DNA of 9,541 bases from Bacteroidales bacterium GP4. Its GTDB lineage: Bacteria > Bacteroidota > Bacteroidia > Bacteroidales > Muribaculaceae. The position numbers were made by a program, and so were the translations under genes. The notes under the pieces were generated by a model, which saw nothing but the letters and a program-made list of their open reading frames with translations, had not been told where the DNA came from and ran no database searches. Shown here one piece after another: positions 5,934 through 9,541 of this stretch. The stretch's first letter is position 1; the number at the start of each line of letters is the position of its first letter. The stretch covers positions 1-9,541 of the forward strand of contig DAAL01000039.1 in NCBI GenBank assembly GCA_001701065.1, in the 5' to 3' direction.

Positions 5934-6239
5934 GCGATAATTTAAGAAACTGTTTAAAATTTTTCTTCAAGATTTATCGTGTATTCTGCTGTATCGCTTC
6001 TCCGAAGCTATGGAGACGGGGATGCCGGCGGCAAGAGACTGCAGTTTACACCGTAGGCTATGTGGATGCATCGGAAAAGCTCGATACCATTCAAAATTAC
6101 CTTGGTGGGTGGATTCATTGCTCCGCCACGCTATGGCTTGAATGGAAAGGGGAGTTTATCACGTTCAAGGCTCATCGTCATAACCCTATACATCAAAGGA
6201 GTACTTCAAGTGACAAAAGTGAGCTTTATTTATTTTAAT
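5934..6239. other. Intergenic region with hairpins and a possible decayed reading frame
   Basis: No convincing gene is present. The stretch holds a hairpin GCTTC-TCC-GAAGC (5996-6008), a second hairpin GCCA-CGCTA-TGGC (6125-6137), and an 8-base inverted repeat CCATTCAA (6087-6094) / TTGAATGG (6138-6145). On the minus strand, 5970-6155 stays open for 62 codons but has no good start, with only an internal Met near the middle. The central part is more G+C-rich than the AT-rich flanks. It may be the remnant of a gene or a dispersed intergenic repeat, which cannot be settled from one copy. Confidence 0.45.
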
Positions 6240-7931
6240 TTATGCGCCAAAAAGTTTTAATCCATTGGTGGTCAATTGATATGCCTGCTTTGCGCTTGTA
6301 GGCTTATCTGGGTATAACATACAAATATATCCGGAATTTATCAGCGGGGTAAGTAGTTTTCTCTTGAAATCCTTTGAGTCACCGAAATCCAAGATTTTGA
6401 TTAAAGAAGTTGCTGAATATGAATTATCTTTAAGCAAGCTGAGTACGTTGATAACATATTCAGACATTTTTGTGATGTCTTCTTTTCGTTTTGACTTATT
6501 CCACACTTCTAAAGATAGTTGTTCAAGTATCTGTCCAAGTCGTTCCTTATCGGATATAATACTCTGTTTTATAATCTCTTGAACTTGGACAGATATTTGT
6601 CCAAGTGTTTGTCCAAGTCTATTTGTCCAACTGCTATTTCCTTCAAAATCATCCTCAGACAACCTACTTGCGAATCCATCTCTACATGGAATTGTCATTA
6701 GAAAGTATGTGCGGTCATCATCGGTTTCGATAGTAGCCGGAGCTGACCCATTGTCTTTAAGAGCTTTTTGAATGGTTGGTATGCCTGTTGCACGTCCCTC
6801 TGTAAGGTCAAGTTCCTTAAGAAAATCTCCAAGTCGCCGATTTCTATATCTTCGAGCCTTAAGTTTCTTAGCTGCTTTAATAGCGTCATTACTAATAGAA
6901 CGATCGGGACCTGCGTAACTAAGAATATCTATATGTGTCGGTTCAACAGTAATTTCTACCGGTTCACGCTCTTGATAATCACGGTGATAAAGGGCATTTG
7001 AAATACACTCCTCGAATGCTTGATAAGGATAATTAAATGTCTTATCCGACTCCTCTCGGTCAGACGGTTTGGCTATCTTTTTCTTTATGACATTGATACG
7101 CAGATATGACAACGTATCTTTTATCATCTTGGGTACAGGACCTGTAATCTTTGGAACCTCAATCATCAAATCAGGATTTTCAATGCTACCTTCCGGAAAT
7201 ATAACAATATCGACTTGTGTGACGGGAAAGAATTTCTCCGGGTGTTCGCAAAACATCATTGCTGCAACATTCTTAATGAGACGATTTTCCTGTGGACCTG
7301 TCAAGAGATCCATCTCGTCAAGAATCTCTATCAGAGGACGACTGGTAAAGTTTGCCGCAAGTTTACTTTTGACCGTTTTGAGATGCTCGTATACGAGCAC
7401 TCCCGATATATCGTCAATAGTTATTGCGTTGTTGCCCCTTTCATCGAAAGGCACACGGTTGGCAAGAGATCTGACTTGATCAAGAATTTCTCCTTTGGCT
7501 TCTATAGTCGAAGACTTGCTACGCACATAAAATTTAGGTGTTGATTTCTTGGCGACAACGCTTTCCATAACTGAATATGGGCGATTCAGACCGGACGGAA
7601 CCCATATTACGAGAATAAGTTTTTCGTCCACTATTTCCGGAGAAACCTTTGTCATATACGCAGGTTCAATCTTTGCGTCGTATCTGACCATATCTTGTAG
7701 AATAGTATCAACCTCGTTTTCATTGAGACCTCTTACCGGACGCTTGGCAACACCGTTTTCCTCTTCAACACCGACAAGGATATAGCCACCACCCGTATTT
7801 TCAAGATCAGTAGCGAACGCACAGACCGAGTGATAAATTTTATCGGGATTCCACCCGGCTTTAAACTCAATACGGTTAGATTCAACCTTACGCTTGTTGA
7901 GCAAATCTTCAATGTTTATAGGTAATGCCAT
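6240..7931 (-). CDS. AlbA_2 (Schlafen-type) / HATPase_c_4 regulator-like protein
   Basis: This 563-residue protein has an N-terminal AlbA_2 (Schlafen) domain about residues 8-145, with ESNRIEFKAGWN (17-28) and GGGYILVGVEE (47-57). A central region leads into a GHKL-like HATPase_c_4 domain about 300-415, with E307-ECISNALYHR (N312, H316), GPDRSIS (341-347) and EGRATGIPTIQKAL (378-391). Residues 437-475 form an LGQ/Q-rich linker, and 485-560 look like a winged helix. Such proteins are annotated as predicted transcriptional regulators or RecG-like ATPases and often occur in accessory or defence regions. No function is proven. I start at ATG 7931 (MALPINIEDLL), because an upstream in-frame ATG at 7967 lies before the promoter -7 box at 7955-7962. 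No terminator is evident. Confidence 0.88.
   Translation of the reverse strand: MALPINIEDLLNKRKVESNRIEFKAGWNPDKIYHSVCAFATDLENTGGGYILVGVEEENGVAKRPVRGLNENEVDTILQDMVRYDAKIEPAYMTKVSPEIVDEKLILVIWVPSGLNRPYSVMESVVAKKSTPKFYVRSKSSTIEAKGEILDQVRSLANRVPFDERGNNAITIDDISGVLVYEHLKTVKSKLAANFTSRPLIEILDEMDLLTGPQENRLIKNVAAMMFCEHPEKFFPVTQVDIVIFPEGSIENPDLMIEVPKITGPVPKMIKDTLSYLRINVIKKKIAKPSDREESDKTFNYPYQAFEECISNALYHRDYQEREPVEITVEPTHIDILSYAGPDRSISNDAIKAAKKLKARRYRNRRLGDFLKELDLTEGRATGIPTIQKALKDNGSAPATIETDDDRTYFLMTIPCRDGFASRLSEDDFEGNSSWTNRLGQTLGQISVQVQEIIKQSIISDKERLGQILEQLSLEVWNKSKRKEDITKMSEYVINVLSLLKDNSYSATSLIKILDFGDSKDFKRKLLTPLINSGYICMLYPDKPTSAKQAYQLTTNGLKLFGA
6532..6631 (-). repeat. LGQ-encoding short repeats and a 9-bp inverted repeat inside the AlbA_2 gene
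   Basis: On the + strand the unit TGTCCAAGT occurs at 6532-6540, 6598-6606 and 6610-6618, with TGTCCAA again at 6625-6631. An inverted copy, ACTTGGACA at 6583-6591, pairs with 6598-6606 over 9 bases with a 6-base loop. On the coding strand the units encode repeated LGQ tripeptides in the linker between the ATPase and the C-terminal domain. This looks like a short repeat array that could change length. Confidence 0.75.
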
Positions 7932-7954
7932 ATACAAAGGGTTGTTATATTCTG

Positions 7955-7986
7955 CAAATATACTCATAATTTGTTACATCCATCAA
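7955..7986 (-). promoter_or_regulatory. Bacteroidetes promoter for the AlbA_2 gene
   Basis: On the minus strand a TTG (7986-7984) and an exact -7 box, TATATTTG (7962-7955), are separated by 21 bases. The box ends 23 bases before the ATG at 7931. This placement rules out the longer open frame from 7967 as the translated one. Confidence 0.72.
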
Positions 7987-8101
7987 TATATATAGCTGAT
8001 ATTCATAAAAACACATTAAATGTAGCATACGCATGAATATTTTATGCGGTCAGTCATAAAATTTTTTCAGTGAAGATGATGGTGGATAAGAAAATAATGG
8101 T

Positions 8102-8109
8102 TAACTTTG
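8102..8109 (+). promoter_or_regulatory. Bacteroidetes -7 box for the DUF2851 gene
   Basis: TAACTTTG matches TAnnTTTG exactly and ends 32 bases before the ATG at 8142. No TTG lies at the expected -33 spacing. Upstream, ACATTAAATGT (8013-8023) is a perfect palindrome and CGCAT/ATGCG (8030-8034 / 8044-8048) is a 5-bp inverted repeat. Both lie between this box and the divergent AlbA_2 promoter. Confidence 0.6.
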
Positions 8110-8141
8110 GCGTAAAGAGCTAACATAACCATCTTTATGCC

Positions 8142-9428
8142 ATGGAAAAACTGATGCATTACATATGGCAGCACCGCCTTTGGCTTTCCGAGGACATGCG
8201 CACCGTCGACGGTCGTAGAATCACTGTGCTCGACACTGGAAAATACAATACCGATGCCGGTCCTGACTTTTTTAACGCAAAAATCAAGCTTGACGGTCAA
8301 TTGTGGGCGGGCGACGTGGAAATACATGTGCGCGCAAGCGACTGGTTCCGCCACGGTCACGATTCCGACGCTGCCTATGACTCTGTGATACTTCATGTGG
8401 TGGGGAAGGACGATATGCCTGTGCCGCGCAGCAACGGGTCGGTGATTCCGCAGTTCCGTATGCCTTGCGCCCCTGATTTCAACCGCAGCTACACGGCGCT
8501 TGTGGACGTGTCCCACATGTCGCTTCCTTGCGCCAAGGCATTGAAAGATATGCCCTCAGTACACCTCTATTCATGGATTGACGCTCTGGGCTACGAGAGG
8601 ATGTATGGCAAGTCGGAACGCATTCTGGAGTATATGAACCGTTTTTCGGGCGACTGGGAGAGCGCATGTTATGTGGCTCTGGCGCGCGCACTGGGATTCA
8701 GCGTCAACAGCGAACCGTTTGAACGACTTGCTTTCAGCATACCCATCAGTTACCTGCGCAAGCATTCCGATTCATCGCTCACGCTGGAGGCTTTCTTTTT
8801 CGGGCAAGCCGGTCTTCTGCCCGCTTCCGATGAGGGAAATCCTTACGTGACCCTGCTTCTCAGGGAATACAGTTTTCTTGCAAGCAAATTCTCGCTTAAA
8901 CCGCCGGTGTCGCTTGGCTGGAAAATGTCGAGAATGCGACCTCAGAATTTTCCCCATCGGCGCATAGCCTATCTCGCCGCTATGTTTTTGGGCGGTTTCA
9001 AAGTCATGTCGCGGCTTCTGGACGCGGCAACAGTGGAGGATGTGACAAAGATATTCAATATCGAACTGATGGGGTACTGGACCAATCACTACACTTTCCA
9101 CGGACACTCTGGCACTACCCAGACCATAGCTCTGAGCCGTGCCTCGATAGCCTCGCTCATAATCAATGTGGCAGTCCCCTTGCTGCACGCCTATGGCTCT
9201 TTCATCAACGACACCTCTCTTGCCGACCGGGCTGTGTCGTGGCTCCAGTCGCTCAAGCCTGAGAATAACTCAGTGGTGGAGATATTCCGGAGCCATGGCA
9301 TAGAATGTCCCAACGCATTTACCTCTCAGGCTTTAATTCAGCTGCGCCGCAACTACTGCGAGTGCCACAAGTGCCTGTTCTGCCGCATAGGTCACCGACA
9401 TCTCTCCCGCTGCGCCAAGTTCCGGTAA
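8142..9428 (+). CDS. DUF2851 family protein
   Basis: This 428-residue protein belongs to DUF2851, a conserved Bacteroidetes family of unknown function. The N-terminus shows the family pattern MEKLMHYIWQHRL, then TDAGPDFFNAKIKLDG (about residues 47-62), WAGDVEIHVRASDWFRHGHD (about 65-84) and YDSVILHVV. The acidic and histidine residues in that block (D, E-I-H, D-W, H-G-H-D) look like a possible metal or nuclease site, but this is only a guess from pattern. The C-terminus carries a CHKC-LFC cysteine cluster (about residues 408-415) followed by RIGHRHLS, suggesting a small zinc site. There is no signal peptide or membrane segment. Its length is normal for the family. A -7 box lies upstream, the AlbA_2 gene diverges from it, and a palindromic terminator candidate follows. 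Confidence 0.92.
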   Translation: MEKLMHYIWQHRLWLSEDMRTVDGRRITVLDTGKYNTDAGPDFFNAKIKLDGQLWAGDVEIHVRASDWFRHGHDSDAAYDSVILHVVGKDDMPVPRSNGSVIPQFRMPCAPDFNRSYTALVDVSHMSLPCAKALKDMPSVHLYSWIDALGYERMYGKSERILEYMNRFSGDWESACYVALARALGFSVNSEPFERLAFSIPISYLRKHSDSSLTLEAFFFGQAGLLPASDEGNPYVTLLLREYSFLASKFSLKPPVSLGWKMSRMRPQNFPHRRIAYLAAMFLGGFKVMSRLLDAATVEDVTKIFNIELMGYWTNHYTFHGHSGTTQTIALSRASIASLIINVAVPLLHAYGSFINDTSLADRAVSWLQSLKPENNSVVEIFRSHGIECPNAFTSQALIQLRRNYCECHKCLFCRIGHRHLSRCAKFR

Positions 9429-9441
9429 AAAACTCCCTCAT

Positions 9442-9468
9442 TGTTTCGTTAATACGAAACAATTTTTA
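9442..9468 (+). terminator. Candidate intrinsic terminator or operator palindrome after DUF2851
   Basis: Arms TTGTTTCGT (9442-9450) and ACGAAACAA (9455-9463) pair perfectly around the loop TAAT, and five T residues follow immediately (9464-9468). The position, 13 bases after the stop, fits a terminator for DUF2851. The stem has little G+C, and it lies directly against a -7 box (9470-9477), so it could equally be an operator for a regulator of the next transcript. Confidence 0.6.
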
Positions 9469-9469
9469 T

Positions 9470-9477
9470 AACTTTGC
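9470..9477 (+). promoter_or_regulatory. Bacteroidetes -7 box at the right end of the window
   Basis: TAACTTTG matches the consensus and is the start of a probable promoter for a gene beyond the window. The palindrome at 9442-9463 covers its -33 region. The first ATG downstream (9492) runs into a stop after nine codons, so the true gene start is likely outside the window. Confidence 0.5.
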
Positions 9478-9541
9478 AAATAGAAATTAATATGGAAAAA
9501 AATGTATTCCAAATTGTATAATACTCCCGCATAATCGAACC

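Noticed and set aside
6060..6260. 66-codon + strand frame in the rlmN-AlbA_2 gap
   Set aside because: It overlaps the end of the AlbA_2 gene and has no promoter box and no recognisable domain. The composition reads as noncoding.
7932..7967. Longer start for the AlbA_2 protein at 7967
   Set aside because: The exact -7 promoter box lies inside this extension, so the transcript should begin downstream of that ATG. The ATG at 7931 also matches the usual N-terminus of the family.
8772..9188. 138-codon minus strand frame inside DUF2851 (and a similar one at 8067-8516)
   Set aside because: Both are antisense to a conserved family member and have no recognisable features.
9492..9521. Nine-codon frame after the last -7 box
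   Set aside because: It is too short to call as a gene. It might be a leader peptide, but nothing in it supports that.
9510..9541. TTCGA-containing end of the window (minus strand GGTTCGATT) as a tRNA 3' end
   Set aside because: The base after the T-loop should be C and is A, and the flanking bases do not pair as a T-stem or acceptor stem.
1..9541. CRISPR array, insertion sequence or integrase
   Set aside because: There are no regularly spaced repeats with unique spacers, no transposase or recombinase protein in any frame, and no terminal inverted repeats flanking the accessory blocks.

Overview
The window looks like chromosome from a Bacteroidales bacterium, plausibly Muribaculaceae. This is an inference from three things: several starts preceded by the Bacteroidetes -7 promoter box TAnnTTTG, the lack of purine-rich ribosome-binding sites, and Bacteroidetes-type versions of rlmN, recF, a DUF721 gene and DUF2851. 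No 16S or other decisive marker is present.

Layout, left to right. (1) Positions 1-1109 hold a tandem duplication of an MNT/HepT toxin-antitoxin pair: the last codons of one nucleotidyltransferase, a complete HepT, then a complete second MNT-HepT pair with its own promoter. (2) Positions 1325-2329 encode a 10-11 helix Ca2+/cation antiporter of the CaCA family with unusual Asp residues in both alpha repeats. (3) Positions 2376-3461 are a compact, promoter-led three-gene operon with 4-base overlaps: a DUF3791 protein, a DUF3990 protein (ADP-ribosyltransferase-like) and an unrecognised 80-residue protein. It looks like a toxin-antitoxin or defence module and is the best candidate for an under-described system here. 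(4) Positions 3470-5902, minus strand, are a core operon rlmN-recF-DUF721 (23S rRNA/tRNA methylation, recombination repair, DciA-like protein), nearly gapless. (5) Positions 5903-6239 have no convincing gene but contain small hairpins and a decayed-looking open frame. (6) Positions 6240-7931, minus strand, encode a 563-residue AlbA_2 (Schlafen-type)/HATPase_c_4 protein with an LGQ-repeat linker and a C-terminal winged-helix-like region. (7) Positions 8142-9428 encode a DUF2851 protein, followed by a perfect 9-bp-arm palindrome with a T-run that also abuts a new -7 box at the window's right edge.

Core genes (rlmN, recF, DUF721, DUF2851 and the antiporter) look richer in G+C than the accessory ones (MNT/HepT, DUF3791-DUF3990, AlbA_2). 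The window therefore reads as housekeeping blocks separated by small stress or defence modules. The + strand accessory operon and the - strand core operon converge with only 8 bases between their stop codons. The AlbA_2 gene and the DUF2851 gene diverge from a shared intergenic region carrying one promoter for each.
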